The translations under genes were made by a program, and so were the position numbers. This document shows positions 7,116-16,681 of a DNA stretch of 44,511 bases, piece by piece (positions within the stretch are counted from its first letter, which is position 1; each line of letters begins with the position of its first letter). Source of the DNA: a virus; the IMG/VR virus record IMGVR_UViG_3300047564_003671, positions 1 through 44,511 of that record, one strand, 5' to 3'. The notes beneath the pieces were generated by a model. The model saw nothing but the letters and a program-made list of their open reading frames with translations. It searched no databases and was not told the DNA's origin.

Positions 7116-7669
7116 CGCCAACGAGGTCCTTCAAACCAACAAACAACACTATTACGCAATCCTTTTGTAACTGGTGTTACCCAATGTGGCGTCCAAGATG
7201 GGAACCAAATCACAGTTCCTTGCCCAGAATAATTTTGAGGTTGTTCACCTTGAACTTCAAGATTTAACTCACCACCTTCATACGTGGCTGGATCGGTAAG
7301 TTGTAATACTACAGATAACTTTCGATGTTTATTGGTTCTGTTCATCCAAAAAACATCATGATGTCTCTTGTATTGGCCTTCATAAGTCTCTTCATATTCA
7401 GCCAACTGCATGTATCGAAGAGTGTCAATATGAAAACCGAAGTATTCTTCGTTGACCTTTGTGGTCATTTTCCACATTTTGGCAAAAACATCTTCGTAGA
7501 TGTTTTCAAACATCCACTTCACTTTACTGGTACGATATTTCCTGTCTGGATTTTCACCATCAACGCCCATATTTGCCATGTCCTCTGGCAAATCTTTTCC
7601 TATTTCCAAAATACTTTCACATTCATCTGGAGAGAAAGCATCTCTCCAGATTACCCACTCAGCGTTCAT
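7112..7669 (-). CDS. 2OG-Fe(II) oxygenase, prolyl-4-hydroxylase (PKHD) type
   Basis: A 185-aa oxygenase of the PiuC/prolyl 4-hydroxylase group, widespread in cyanophages. H103-x-D105 (RHHDVFW) and H162 (WTPHWV) form the iron triad, and R172 (GLRNSVV) binds 2-oxoglutarate. The C-terminus CWFEGPRW is typical. It oxidises a substrate while decarboxylating 2-oxoglutarate; since cyanobacterial 2-oxoglutarate signals nitrogen status, regulatory roles have been proposed. It is first in the ATGA-coupled cassette and lies downstream of the collagen fibre gene. That fibre is rich in Gly-Pro-Thr, so a Pro-hydroxylase substrate is possible but unproven. Confidence 0.85.
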   Translation of the reverse strand: MNAEWVIWRDAFSPDECESILEIGKDLPEDMANMGVDGENPDRKYRTSKVKWMFENIYEDVFAKMWKMTTKVNEEYFGFHIDTLRYMQLAEYEETYEGQYKRHHDVFWMNRTNKHRKLSVVLQLTDPATYEGGELNLEVQGEQPQNYSGQGTVIWFPSWTPHWVTPVTKGLRNSVVCWFEGPRWR

Positions 7670-7672
7670 AAA

Positions 7673-7696
7673 GCCACATACTTCACTGTATATGGC
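7673..7696 (-). terminator. Hairpin between fibre gene and oxygenase cassette
   Basis: The minus strand forms a 9-bp stem GCCATATAC / GTATGTGGC (one T-G pair, 6-nt loop). It ends 4 nt before the oxygenase ATG. It has only TTT after it, so it could be a weak terminator or a structure limiting translation of the downstream cassette. Confidence 0.5.
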
Positions 7697-7704
7697 TGAT
7701 TATA

Positions 7705-9225
7705 TCACTTACCTTCTAGATTTTCAACTCTTTCATTGAGTTCTTTAATACCTTGCCACAGAACTGCGGTGATATTTGGATAACCAACTGCAAGAGATCC
7801 AGTTGTTTCATTGCGACTTACAAGTTCTGGAAGAACTTTTTGAATATCCTGTGCAATAAATCCAATACTCTTAGATCCCTGTTCTTTCCAATTGTACCTA
7901 ACACCATCAAGTCTCTTGATAATGTCAATTGCATTTTCAATAGGTTGAATATTTTCTTTCAGATGGAAGTCTGAGGTATTGTAAAGAATATTGGAACCAC
8001 CATCCCAATACAGTTCAGAATCTGTATATGGAGTTGTATTAGTTCCTTGTGCAGTAACACCAACCAAATATCTTGCAGTGGCAGTATTTGAGTTTGTGGT
8101 GTTAATTGTGTTTGATGGACCGGCAGGACCTGTTGGGCCCTGAACACCTTGAGGACCTTGAGGACCTGTTGGACCCGTAGGGCCTGTTGGACCTGTAGGA
8201 CCCTGAACACCTTGAGCACCTTGAGGACCTGTTGGACCCTGTACACCTTGAGGTCCAGTAGGACCTGTTGGACCTGTAGGGCCTGTTGGACCTGTAGGAC
8301 CCTGAACACCTTGAGCACCTTGAGGACCTGTTGGACCCTGTACACCTTGAGCACCTTGAGGGCCCTGAACACCTTGAGGGCCAGTAGGACCTGTAGGACC
8401 TTGAACACCTTGAGGACCTGTAGGACCCGTTGGACCTGTGGGGCCTTGAACACCTTGAGGGCCAGTAGGACCTGTAGGACCTGTAGGACCCTGAACACCT
8501 TGAGCACCTTGAGGGCCAGTAGGACCTTGAACACCTTGAGGACCTGTTGGACCCTGAACACCTTGAGGACCTGTAGGACCAACTACAGCAGCATTAGAGA
8601 TCGTAGCTTTCTTAAGTGTACCACCAGAAAGAACAGGAATGTAATCACCAGAAAGAGGTGAAGCTTCTTCGGTTAAATTGGCAACATCAAGGTTTGTGGC
8701 TGTACCAATCAGTTTGGTTGCAGTAATAATACCAACACCCTTAATGTCATTTGTATTGCCATTGATAGTAACAGATCCACCACCAACAGTGAGAATACCA
8801 GTAATTCTTGCATCGCCATTTACAACCAGAGCTGTTAATCCAGCACCAGGAGTTCCAATTGTTGCACCTGCAGAAACAAATGCATGGGTAAAATATCCTT
8901 CTCTCCACTCAGTAGTCGCAGCACCAACTTTAAAGGTTTGATGAACATCAGGGATCAGATCGGAGTTGATCTGAGCATTAACCTTAAGGGTATCCGATGC
9001 AGCATTACCAATCGTAGTAATACCAGTAATTTCAAGGTTAGTGAATGAAACATCACTGATACTTAAGTTGGCGATTGTAGCGACACCAGTTACATTAAGA
9101 TCAGTAACTCCAATACCTGTAGCACCAATGACATGGGCACCACCAATATCTAACCTATCACCGATAGGAAGTTCTTTAATTTGATTTGTTGACGAATCAA
9201 CAATAAGAGGAATTCTATCAGCCAT
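7705..9225 (-). CDS. Collagen-repeat tail fibre with S74 self-cleaving chaperone
   Basis: A 506-aa fibre. Residues 1-215 are a beta-structured shaft ([17 protein letters not shown] repeats), about 215-370 are collagen-like Gly-X-Y triplets ([10 protein letters not shown] units), and about 417-506 form a peptidase S74 intramolecular chaperone ([16 protein letters not shown], then [18 protein letters not shown]). In this family the Ser-Lys dyad (Ser of SDFHLKE) cuts off the C-terminal chaperone after the fibre has trimerised. The fibre lies beside a second fibre-like gene. The DNA of the collagen block is highly repetitive, so its length may vary between isolates by slippage or recombination. 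Confidence 0.85.
   Translation of the reverse strand: MADRIPLIVDSSTNQIKELPIGDRLDIGGAHVIGATGIGVTDLNVTGVATIANLSISDVSFTNLEITGITTIGNAASDTLKVNAQINSDLIPDVHQTFKVGAATTEWREGYFTHAFVSAGATIGTPGAGLTALVVNGDARITGILTVGGGSVTINGNTNDIKGVGIITATKLIGTATNLDVANLTEEASPLSGDYIPVLSGGTLKKATISNAAVVGPTGPQGVQGPTGPQGVQGPTGPQGAQGVQGPTGPTGPTGPQGVQGPTGPTGPTGPQGVQGPTGPTGPQGVQGPQGAQGVQGPTGPQGAQGVQGPTGPTGPTGPTGPTGPQGVQGPTGPQGAQGVQGPTGPTGPTGPTGPQGPQGVQGPTGPAGPSNTINTTNSNTATARYLVGVTAQGTNTTPYTDSELYWDGGSNILYNTSDFHLKENIQPIENAIDIIKRLDGVRYNWKEQGSKSIGFIAQDIQKVLPELVSRNETTGSLAVGYPNITAVLWQGIKELNERVENLEGK
8118..8582 (-). repeat. Tandem collagen-triplet coding repeat
   Basis: About 465 bp of 9-nt-based repeats encoding GPTGPQG(V/A)QG. The units differ mainly at third codon positions, and longer blocks of 60-70 bp recur almost unchanged. 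This is a likely slippage hotspot. Confidence 0.85.
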
Positions 9226-9227
9226 TT

Positions 9228-9737
9228 TTATACTACAGTGTTGAAGAAGGTTTCGATAAGTGAGTGAGTTGTAATACCAACAGTTGTTCTAAAAGGAACT
9301 AAGGCGTTCTCAGTGACATTCACATTGCTTCCAAATCTTCCAGTCACTGTATTTATTCCAGCGACAATTGTAACCATAACTGCATCATTCTTGCTTCCAG
9401 TACCTTGTGCAATTCTGGTCATTACAGGAAGAATGTGTTCGTCAGTGCCTCCTTCAACATCACCAAAAGATAATCCGCCAAGCCCGTCAGTTTTGATGAC
9501 TTGGCCGGCGGATCCGTCTGATGTTGGATATGTAAGCCCACTGATTGTACCAACCCCACTTACCTTAAGGTTGGTAAGATTAGAACCGATTTCAACTACA
9601 GTAGCAATACCAGTGTTAACTTCAGCAAACAGTTTACCATCATATGTGTTTAGAGCTAGTTCTCCTAACTCCAAGTCATCAATATGAGGTACTTTGCCCT
9701 GCACCGCAGAGCGCTTTAGTTTAACTTTCGATGCCAT
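9228..9737 (-). CDS. Tail-fibre-like structural protein
   Basis: A 169-aa protein whose N-terminus [20 protein letters not shown] and [18 protein letters not shown] match the attachment head found on many phage fibres, especially those of marine phages. It ends in a beta-rich tip ([14 protein letters not shown]). It is followed 2 nt later by the collagen fibre gene. A late promoter box (9788-9797) sits 51 nt upstream. It may be an adaptor or short fibre subunit. Confidence 0.65.
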   Translation of the reverse strand: MASKVKLKRSAVQGKVPHIDDLELGELALNTYDGKLFAEVNTGIATVVEIGSNLTNLKVSGVGTISGLTYPTSDGSAGQVIKTDGLGGLSFGDVEGGTDEHILPVMTRIAQGTGSKNDAVMVTIVAGINTVTGRFGSNVNVTENALVPFRTTVGITTHSLIETFFNTVV

Positions 9738-9768
9738 GTGGCTACTCTAGTGGTATGTACCAGTGAAA

Positions 9769-9782
9769 CCGATATCTATCGG
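9769..9782 (-). other. Palindromic hairpin in 5' leader
   Basis: CCGATA and TATCGG face each other with a 2-nt gap, downstream of the late promoter at 9788-9797. In the late transcript it would lie at or near the 5' end. It could stabilise the mRNA or act as a weak terminator for the preceding gene. Confidence 0.35.
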
Positions 9783-9787
9783 CTTTT

Positions 9788-9797
9788 AGTATTTATC
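9788..9797 (-). promoter_or_regulatory. Late promoter box for fibre genes
   Basis: GATAAATACT on the minus strand, identical to the box at 809-818. It overlaps the TGA stop of the 94-aa gene (9796-9798). Confidence 0.6.
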
Positions 9798-10080
9798 AGA
9801 GAAGAGGGTTCTCTCCAAGACAATCTTCCCAACACTGTTTCATCTGTTCTGTTACACCCAGGAGACTTGTAGATGTAATCTCATGAGTGTCACAACAATC
9901 AGTACAATCACGAAGATGTTGTTTCTTTGCAGCAATCTCAGCCTGTTTTGCAGTATCACCTGCTTCAACAGCTCTCATGAACTCAACATCAAGGGCATCC
10001 AGAAGAGGTTTTCTAACCTCTCTCATCTTGTCCTTGTGGAGTTCTCTTACTTTTGATACGTCGATACCTAGTTTAGCCAT
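9796..10080 (-). CDS. Conserved hypothetical protein with CxxCC motif
   Basis: A 94-aa, mostly helical protein (MAKLGIDVSKVRELHKDKMREV...). It contains a cysteine cluster RDCTDCCDTHE near residue 60 and another Cys near the C-terminus (QCWEDCLGEN), suggesting metal binding or disulphides. It lies between the giant structural gene and the fibre genes, in a run of three small ORFs, where fibre-assembly helpers are often found. No family is recognised, so a chaperone role is only contextual. Confidence 0.6.
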   Translation of the reverse strand: MAKLGIDVSKVRELHKDKMREVRKPLLDALDVEFMRAVEAGDTAKQAEIAAKKQHLRDCTDCCDTHEITSTSLLGVTEQMKQCWEDCLGENPLL

Positions 10081-10083
10081 TTA

Positions 10084-10290
10084 TCAAGCCTCGTCGAAAG
10101 TCCAAGCGTTTCTGTATGTTCTATCGGATGGAATAGCCGATACGGGAACAATCTCGTAAGGCTTACCATAAGGTACATCTTGTACCAACCTATCAATAGA
10201 AGGGCAACTTGGAGATGGAACCAAGATGCTCACACCACCCTCATCATTTGGGTAGATTACTCTATAATTTGTTACTTCGTTGTCAGCCAT
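10084..10290 (-). CDS. Conserved phage protein, 68 aa, near fibre genes
   Basis: A 68-aa protein with the motif NYRVIYPNDEGGVSILVPSP, then VPYGKPYEIVPVSAIPSDRTYRNAW. The IYPNDEGGVSIL...PSDRTYRNAW pattern recurs in small genes next to tail-fibre genes of many phages; the function is unknown. It is followed 3 nt later by the 94-aa gene. It probably helps fibre folding or attachment, by context only. Confidence 0.65.
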   Translation of the reverse strand: MADNEVTNYRVIYPNDEGGVSILVPSPSCPSIDRLVQDVPYGKPYEIVPVSAIPSDRTYRNAWTFDEA

Positions 10291-10297
10291 TGGTAAT

Positions 10298-10483
10298 CTA
10301 GTTTTCTGTGTTATTTAGGTTGACTTTTTGTTCCAAGATGGCTAGAGTTTCTAGACCACCTTGGAGCTTAAGGAAGTGTTCCTTTTTCTTATTTAGTTCA
10401 TTTTCAAGATTAATAATCTCTTCCTTGACTTTCTCGATTTGTTTTAGAAAATCTTCTTTAATTTCAATTAAATGATCGCCCAT
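10298..10483 (-). CDS. Small coiled-coil protein
   Basis: A 61-aa protein that is almost entirely heptad-like: FLKQIEKVKEEIINLENELNKKKEHFLKL, then LETLAILEQKVNLN. A single coiled coil is predicted, probably oligomeric. Its ATG (10481-10483) overlaps the last 16 nt of the giant structural gene, so translation is coupled. It may be a fibre assembly factor or a trimerisation partner; function unknown. Confidence 0.65.
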   Translation of the reverse strand: MGDHLIEIKEDFLKQIEKVKEEIINLENELNKKKEHFLKLQGGLETLAILEQKVNLNNTEN

Positions 10484-13400
10484 GTTGCATCCGTGTCAAC
10501 TGTAACTGTAAAACCACTACTGATGATGATAGGGCCAACAGACATGGAATTAAAATCAACTCCATTATGTGAGGCTGGAATAGTAACATCTTCAGCAATA
10601 GTATTTCTTGATTGTTTAATCACACCATATGTATCAACCCATTGAGGGTCTCCATTGATCGCCATCTTACCAGCGAGATCAAAAGTAGCTCTTGGGATTG
10701 TAGAACCAATACCAACTCTTGCGGTTGATCCAGCACCAACGAAGAATACTGAAGAACCAGCACCGACTTGGAAAGAAGCTCTTCCAGATCCATTACCAAT
10801 AAATCCAGCATCACCAACAGCAACACCAAGACCCGCAGCAGTTGTAAGACCAACAGCCTTACCTTCTGTGATTGGTTGTAAGTAACCAGAAGTCAGAACT
10901 GCGCCATTGATCTTGAAGAATGATCCAGAAGAAATATTAATATCACCAACAACATCCAGAGCATATCCTGGAGTTAATGTATTGACACCAACACGATTTG
11001 TTGATGCATTGACAAAGAGAGTTCCTCCATCAACAATAACATTATTAGCGACAGACAGAGAACTCAGGTTACCAACAGCAGTCAAGAAGGAACTTGTAAT
11101 TCCAGAATGAAGTGTTGAACCACTCAGGACTGGAGTGCCACCAATGTAGTATGTGTCTCCGACTGCAACATTTACACCATCAGTATTAATGGTTGTCTCA
11201 GCAACTGTTACGGTATCAAAGTAACCATTGGACCATCTGACCAAATTGGATCCAAGAGTATATGTACTGTCGGCTTCTGGAAGAATGTTTCTAGAAGTAA
11301 TGACACCGACATTATTGATGCCCGTTGCATTTAATCCAGCGACAGTGGAAACACCAGTAATTCTGAGGTTTCTACCCGTCAGTTCATCATAAGAAAGATC
11401 ACCATCAACAGTAAGATTACCAGCAATTCTAACGTTGTTAGAGAATGTGGCGATACCAGTTACAGTCAGTGCAGCACCAACTCTTGCATTACCAGTAACC
11501 CTCCAATCTGCAGCTGTACCAGCAACAGAAACATTAACTGTCTGGAAAGTTACGTCTTGGAATGTAGTTGTTCCAGAGAAAGTAGAGATACCTGTAAGTG
11601 AAAGATTGTCAGCAACAATCTGACCACGAACATCAAGTCCACTCTGACTTCCAATACGGGAAGCACTGGTAGAACCAACACCAACAGAATTAAGGCTCAG
11701 TCTGGTCTCATCACCTTCGGTAGAAACTAAACCAAATCTCTTCCATCCAGCACTGGTATATACCCAACCAAGATATCCACCAGATGTAGGAGTAGAACTG
11801 AATACAAGGTCACCTTCAATACCAGCAGCAGTTGGTTTTGATCCAGAATATGTGATTGTTCTAGCCTGATCAAGACCAGCAGAGATGTCAAGGAAGACAA
11901 CTTCAACACCATCATCGGAGGTTGATGTCAGTTTTTCTGTGACTTGTGTTGGTGCGTTAAGTTTAACGGTTGTATTGTTAATACCATCAACAACCAGACC
12001 TTCACGAACATTGACACTATCAAAGATAACGTCAAGTCTTCCACTGGTTGCGTCGGAAGTTGCATCAGCACCAGTTACAGTTGGAACAGGAATTTGGAAG
12101 GTAGTTTCTGTACCATCCAGTGAACTTACTCTTCTGTTACCAATGTAAAAGTCACCGGCATCATTCATACCAGTGTAAACAACCGATCCACCCTTTTGTT
12201 GAATAGATTGTGACAGGAACTGTTCAATTCTTGTCAACACTCTATCCTGTTTCTGAGGCATACCAGTTGAGTAGTTACCTGGACCATAACCAAGGTATTC
12301 AAAGGTATGTCCAGAAGCACGAAGAATGGAGTATCTTCTGTTCTCAGTTGGAATTACACGAATTTTCTTGATAACTGATGTACCATCATGTTTTTCAGTT
12401 CTTGATCCAAGTTGTCCTCTAAGAACTGTGGCCTGATTAGATGTGAAATCACTTGCAATTCTGATGATCTCACCATCGATCTGTGCATAGTCGCCCTTAT
12501 AAAAACCAGAACTATTTGAAAGTATCAGAGTAGTTGATGTTGTGCTGATACCTGCAGCATCAATCGTTGTGCTGATACCTGCAACAAAAGGAACGTGTCT
12601 CTGACCGATTTTCTCATCACCAGATCTAGTCAATCCACCATGAGCACCATAAACAATAGGAAGAACATTACCACCAGAGACGTAGGCGGTGGGAACAAAG
12701 TCTTCAGTGAACTTGAAAGTAAATGTGTTGATGCCAACTCTTTCATTTACAATAAACTCACCGTTGTAAATCGTTTGTGCAACACCGACAATCTTGAATG
12801 GATTATTAACGTTTAATCCATGTGGGATTGTAGTGGTAACAGTGACAATACCCGTTGTGCGATCAGTATATGCAATGGTACTGATACCAGGAGCATCACC
12901 AGCCAGGAAGAAGAAACCAGTATGAATACCTGTTGTTGGAGCAACATAAACACCAGGATTAGATCCAACATTATAAGTTACAGATTTGGATGTCAGGGCT
13001 GTAATTGTGTGAATACCAGAGTATCCAGAGTTGTATCTATTTCCCGAAGTTCCAACACCAACAATTTGAAGTGCATCACCAATATTGTTATTGATTGCAC
13101 TGACACTTACAGTTGCATCAGCATTACCTGCGTTGATAGTTAAACTATCACCAACTACATATGCAGAACCACCATCAACAATAGTGAGTGAAGTGACAGT
13201 TTGTGCAGCACTTACAACAACATTTGCAGTTGCACCTTCACCACTTCCACCAGTCAGACTGACGTTATAAAGAGTGGTTGATACACCAGGGCCATATCCA
13301 GTACCAGCAGTTGGAGTTCCAAGAGTAATAATACTGTTAAAGTTATGTTGTACATTCGTGAATACAGTAGAAACACCAGAAGAAGAACTTACTGCACCTG

Positions 13401-16400
13401 TTACTGCATATCCAATTCTGTTACTGACAAGGAAGTTGTTTGCAAATTCCTTAGTGATACTCTTCTTAAGATCGTTAGTTACAACTTGACCAATCAGGTT
13501 ACCTACAGCAAAACTTGATGCTGCATGTGGATCCATATTGAAGTTATTTGCATCAAACTGTGGATACAGATCTTCAATTTGTTGGTTGAATTTATTATCA
13601 CTAAACTCATTGACAACAGGAGAAATACTTGAATCTACACATGTTAAGTGGTAGACACCATCCTGTTTGTTATATTCATGTGGTTTAAGAGTTTCAACAC
13701 GATAGATTGTGTAACTATCCTTGTACTCTTTTCTTGAAACCGTAGGTAGATTTTGATTTCTGATCGATACCGTATCTGTAAAAGTACCAGGATTAGGATC
13801 AGCTACGCCAAACAAAACTTCAAATCCTTTGGAACTTGTGATACCAACTACAGTCTTAGTTACGTTATAACCAGAGTTTGCTGCACCAACTGTATTAGTA
13901 GAACTATAAATGTTGGCAAAGTGAACTTTATCTCCCACAACAAAGTTGTGTGGTTTCTCAGTTACAACGGTGGTGATACCAGTGTTTGTACTACGATCAA
14001 CACTCTTCAGAATACGAAGGTTTCTTTGTACATTGACACTTGGAATTGTGTTTGTAAAATCAGAAGCAGTTGTTACACCAACAGTACTAGATTCTGCAAT
14101 TGAATATCCAGTAACAGGTGGTTTGGCATCAGCAATCTCTTTTGGAATTACATATCTCAGTTTATAAATTTTATCCGTTAATGATCTGGTATCTTCTCTT
14201 CTTCTGAAGAATGTCTTTCCAGTTCTAGGTCCAATTGCAACCTGATTGTTTACAATTTGTTGCCAAAGTTCATTTGAAGATGTTGTAATACCACCACGAA
14301 CATACCAGTTTTCGTTTTCTTCATCATATTGAATTGGATGTCCAAAACTACCAGGGATCTTGTCAGTTACTCTAGAGACAACAGTGAGAACACCACCAAG
14401 ATTATTATCGATAGTAATGAAGTTACCAGATCCACCAAGAATAGCCTCATTTTCACTTCTTGCAAGTTTGATCTGATCTGCAGTCAATGATTCATTCTGA
14501 GAATCATTTGTAACGGCATAGTAGATCTCATTAGTATCAATACCATCTGGTAAGTAACCATCATCTGCAATGACACGAACACTTTCACCAGCATATAACT
14601 TATGATTTGTTGTAAATGTAATTACACTGTTTGAAATACTATTTGCGGCACCAACTCTACCAACCTTATATTGTTTCGCACCGATGTCTCCCTCAGATCC
14701 ATCAGGATTGAGCATTCTAATTGGTGATCTAAATGTTCCAACACCAGCAATGGTTACATAGAGGTGGTCATTCTCAGTCTCATACATACCACCAATTCTG
14801 TATCCATCAACAATATTTGGTGGAAGAACATCAGGATCAGTAAATCCATCAAGGAACAGTTTGGCAGTTGTACCTACACCAACAGGAGCTGTGGTAAGTC
14901 CAACATTCAGAGCAAGCCACTCAACAGTCTTGTTAGACTTAACTTGACTTTGTGGAGGAACGATGTGTGTGATGTATCCCCTATTATCTCTATCATATGC
15001 AGTATCTTTAAATCCTATAGATGCAAGAGATTTGGCTCCAAAGTTTGAGTTGGAGTTGGTGATAGACATGTCACCACCACTGTCGGCAATGAAATGTTTT
15101 GCATAACCAATCGCAAATACAGAAACCGTTTGAATAAAGGAATCGTTAGAACACTTAATATGATAGTTCTCATACGATGGTTTGTATATTGAACTACTAT
15201 TCAGATACAGTGGTTTCTGGCTATCATCAACAGTGGCTACATTATCATATTGTCCAGTTGTTGAATTGTAGTACAAGAAGGCATTGTCATCTTTCTGAAG
15301 AGATACACCAGTAAACTGGGCGACAACCATGGACTTAAAGCCTGTCGCTTTAGATCCATCGGCGTGCATACCATTCATACCATATGTGGATCTCATTGAG
15401 ATGTTAAACACATATGGAGATGCACCAGATACACTATCAGTATCAGCAATTACTACCTCATCACCAACAAGGTCTGGCAGACCATCCAGAGGAGCACTAG
15501 AGGCTTGATAGGTAAAGATACGATCACTAGATACACCAGTTACTGTAAAGTTACCATTGTAAATGGTGGGGTATGTATTGATACCCGAAATCCTAATAGG
15601 GCTATCGACAACAAGCCCGTGAGATGTAGAACAATCTACTGTAATGGTTGTCGATGTATTTGTCTTAGAACCAGCACCAGCCTTAATACTAGAAATACCA
15701 ACATTGTTAGCAAACAGAGGTGCAACAATCTGATATTCAGGCAGTTTAGACTGCATGTCAACCGTGCCTGGAAAATCACCAATTGCACGACCAGAACTAT
15801 CACCATAGGCTCTTTGAACCTTATGGTAATACATCTGAAGGTCAGTTGTGGCAGATGATGTACCAATGCCAACACCATTCACACCATCTGCATATTCAAA
15901 TGCAGTCAGTTTGTGGTGTGAGAAGTTTGGACTATATCTATTTGTTGTGTAATCTTTGTATGCAGAACCTGTGGGGTCTGCATCAAAAACTGTAAACTGC
16001 CAGAAATAAGTACCACCAGTAAGACGGAAGATTGATGAGTTTGTTACTGCATCATTCGTTGGATCTGGTACAAACTTTGGTCTGATTTTTGTCTTACGGA
16101 GATCAAGACCAACAAGAGAAACACCACGAGGGATAATTACGCCACCCTCGACAGAGTTGAACTTATGGAGTTCGTTACCAGAATCATCTAAATTATAATT
16201 ACTTAAATTTGTTAGTTGAGATAAAGTTTGTACAGTTCCATTTCTATCTCTATATGAAGCTGCGGTAGGATCTGCGGGATCTACGACTACACTGTATCCA
16301 GGTCTATTATCAATTTCATGTGTACCAGGATACAGGAGAACTGTAGTGCGATCAAATTTATCATTATTTTGACCAATTTGATACGAAAATCTAGCTGCCT

Positions 16401-16551
16401 CAAGCAGGGCTCTCTGAATAGTCTTGAAGGGTTTTGTTAATGAGTTACCCTGGTTCTCAATACTATCGGTTGCGTCTAGATCAGTTGGATTAACATAGAG
16501 GATGTTACCTTCAACATTCTTCAGGAAATTCTCTAGTCTACTTAAAGGCAT
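10468..16551 (-). CDS. Giant virion structural protein (baseplate/fibre), 2027 aa
   Basis: The largest gene here, 2027 aa. The N-terminus (MPLSRLENFLKNVEGNILYV...SLTKPFKTIQRALLEAA) opens with the pectate-lyase-like beta-helix start typical of a large cyanophage structural protein. The central part has many beta repeats (GxGY...TVSGGxG type). The last 350 aa are fibre-like (GISTFSGTTTFQDVTF, VAGDLT, TATWAII end). It probably forms the long tail fibre shaft or a baseplate-attached adhesin. A late promoter box is 36 nt upstream. It is reminiscent of gp10-type proteins but that link is not established by what I can see. Confidence 0.75.
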   Translation of the reverse strand: MPLSRLENFLKNVEGNILYVNPTDLDATDSIENQGNSLTKPFKTIQRALLEAARFSYQIGQNNDKFDRTTVLLYPGTHEIDNRPGYSVVVDPADPTAASYRDRNGTVQTLSQLTNLSNYNLDDSGNELHKFNSVEGGVIIPRGVSLVGLDLRKTKIRPKFVPDPTNDAVTNSSIFRLTGGTYFWQFTVFDADPTGSAYKDYTTNRYSPNFSHHKLTAFEYADGVNGVGIGTSSATTDLQMYYHKVQRAYGDSSGRAIGDFPGTVDMQSKLPEYQIVAPLFANNVGISSIKAGAGSKTNTSTTITVDCSTSHGLVVDSPIRISGINTYPTIYNGNFTVTGVSSDRIFTYQASSAPLDGLPDLVGDEVVIADTDSVSGASPYVFNISMRSTYGMNGMHADGSKATGFKSMVVAQFTGVSLQKDDNAFLYYNSTTGQYDNVATVDDSQKPLYLNSSSIYKPSYENYHIKCSNDSFIQTVSVFAIGYAKHFIADSGGDMSITNSNSNFGAKSLASIGFKDTAYDRDNRGYITHIVPPQSQVKSNKTVEWLALNVGLTTAPVGVGTTAKLFLDGFTDPDVLPPNIVDGYRIGGMYETENDHLYVTIAGVGTFRSPIRMLNPDGSEGDIGAKQYKVGRVGAANSISNSVITFTTNHKLYAGESVRVIADDGYLPDGIDTNEIYYAVTNDSQNESLTADQIKLARSENEAILGGSGNFITIDNNLGGVLTVVSRVTDKIPGSFGHPIQYDEENENWYVRGGITTSSNELWQQIVNNQVAIGPRTGKTFFRRREDTRSLTDKIYKLRYVIPKEIADAKPPVTGYSIAESSTVGVTTASDFTNTIPSVNVQRNLRILKSVDRSTNTGITTVVTEKPHNFVVGDKVHFANIYSSTNTVGAANSGYNVTKTVVGITSSKGFEVLFGVADPNPGTFTDTVSIRNQNLPTVSRKEYKDSYTIYRVETLKPHEYNKQDGVYHLTCVDSSISPVVNEFSDNKFNQQIEDLYPQFDANNFNMDPHAASSFAVGNLIGQVVTNDLKKSITKEFANNFLVSNRIGYAVTGAVSSSSGVSTVFTNVQHNFNSIITLGTPTAGTGYGPGVSTTLYNVSLTGGSGEGATANVVVSAAQTVTSLTIVDGGSAYVVGDSLTINAGNADATVSVSAINNNIGDALQIVGVGTSGNRYNSGYSGIHTITALTSKSVTYNVGSNPGVYVAPTTGIHTGFFFLAGDAPGISTIAYTDRTTGIVTVTTTIPHGLNVNNPFKIVGVAQTIYNGEFIVNERVGINTFTFKFTEDFVPTAYVSGGNVLPIVYGAHGGLTRSGDEKIGQRHVPFVAGISTTIDAAGISTTSTTLILSNSSGFYKGDYAQIDGEIIRIASDFTSNQATVLRGQLGSRTEKHDGTSVIKKIRVIPTENRRYSILRASGHTFEYLGYGPGNYSTGMPQKQDRVLTRIEQFLSQSIQQKGGSVVYTGMNDAGDFYIGNRRVSSLDGTETTFQIPVPTVTGADATSDATSGRLDVIFDSVNVREGLVVDGINNTTVKLNAPTQVTEKLTSTSDDGVEVVFLDISAGLDQARTITYSGSKPTAAGIEGDLVFSSTPTSGGYLGWVYTSAGWKRFGLVSTEGDETRLSLNSVGVGSTSASRIGSQSGLDVRGQIVADNLSLTGISTFSGTTTFQDVTFQTVNVSVAGTAADWRVTGNARVGAALTVTGIATFSNNVRIAGNLTVDGDLSYDELTGRNLRITGVSTVAGLNATGINNVGVITSRNILPEADSTYTLGSNLVRWSNGYFDTVTVAETTINTDGVNVAVGDTYYIGGTPVLSGSTLHSGITSSFLTAVGNLSSLSVANNVIVDGGTLFVNASTNRVGVNTLTPGYALDVVGDINISSGSFFKINGAVLTSGYLQPITEGKAVGLTTAAGLGVAVGDAGFIGNGSGRASFQVGAGSSVFFVGAGSTARVGIGSTIPRATFDLAGKMAINGDPQWVDTYGVIKQSRNTIAEDVTIPASHNGVDFNSMSVGPIIISSGFTVTVDTDATWAII

Positions 16552-16586
16552 TTCGCTATCCTGCGGCGTACAAGATTTCTTCTCCT

Positions 16587-16595
16587 TATATTTAG
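16587..16595 (-). promoter_or_regulatory. Late promoter box for giant structural gene
   Basis: CTAAATATA on the minus strand, followed by AAGGAG. It lies 36 nt before the ATG at 16551 and about 10 nt downstream of tRNA-Pro. Confidence 0.5.
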
Positions 16596-16607
16596 ACGAT
16601 TATAATA

Positions 16608-16681
16608 TCGGGGCGACACGACTTGAACGTGCGACCTGAAGCTCCCAAAGCCCCTGCTCTACCAAACTGAGCTACGCCCCG
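16608..16681 (-). tRNA. tRNA-Pro (anticodon UGG)
   Basis: A complete cloverleaf on the minus strand: acceptor CGGGGCG/CGCCCCG with C1-G72 as in bacterial tRNA-Pro, D-arm CTCAGTTTGGTAGAG, anticodon loop TTTGGGA (anticodon TGG), T-loop TTCAAGT, and discriminator A73; CCA is not encoded. It reads CCA codons. Its first 10 nt overlap the 3' end of the HNH gene. Confidence 0.95.

Noticed and set aside
8118-8582. Possible CRISPR-like array
   Set aside because: The regular repeats are in-frame Gly-X-Y codons of the fibre gene without unique spacers.
7959-8661. Long frames on both strands across 7959-8661 that look repetitive
   Set aside because: They are out-of-frame readings of the collagen-triplet repeat; the real gene is the 506-aa fibre.
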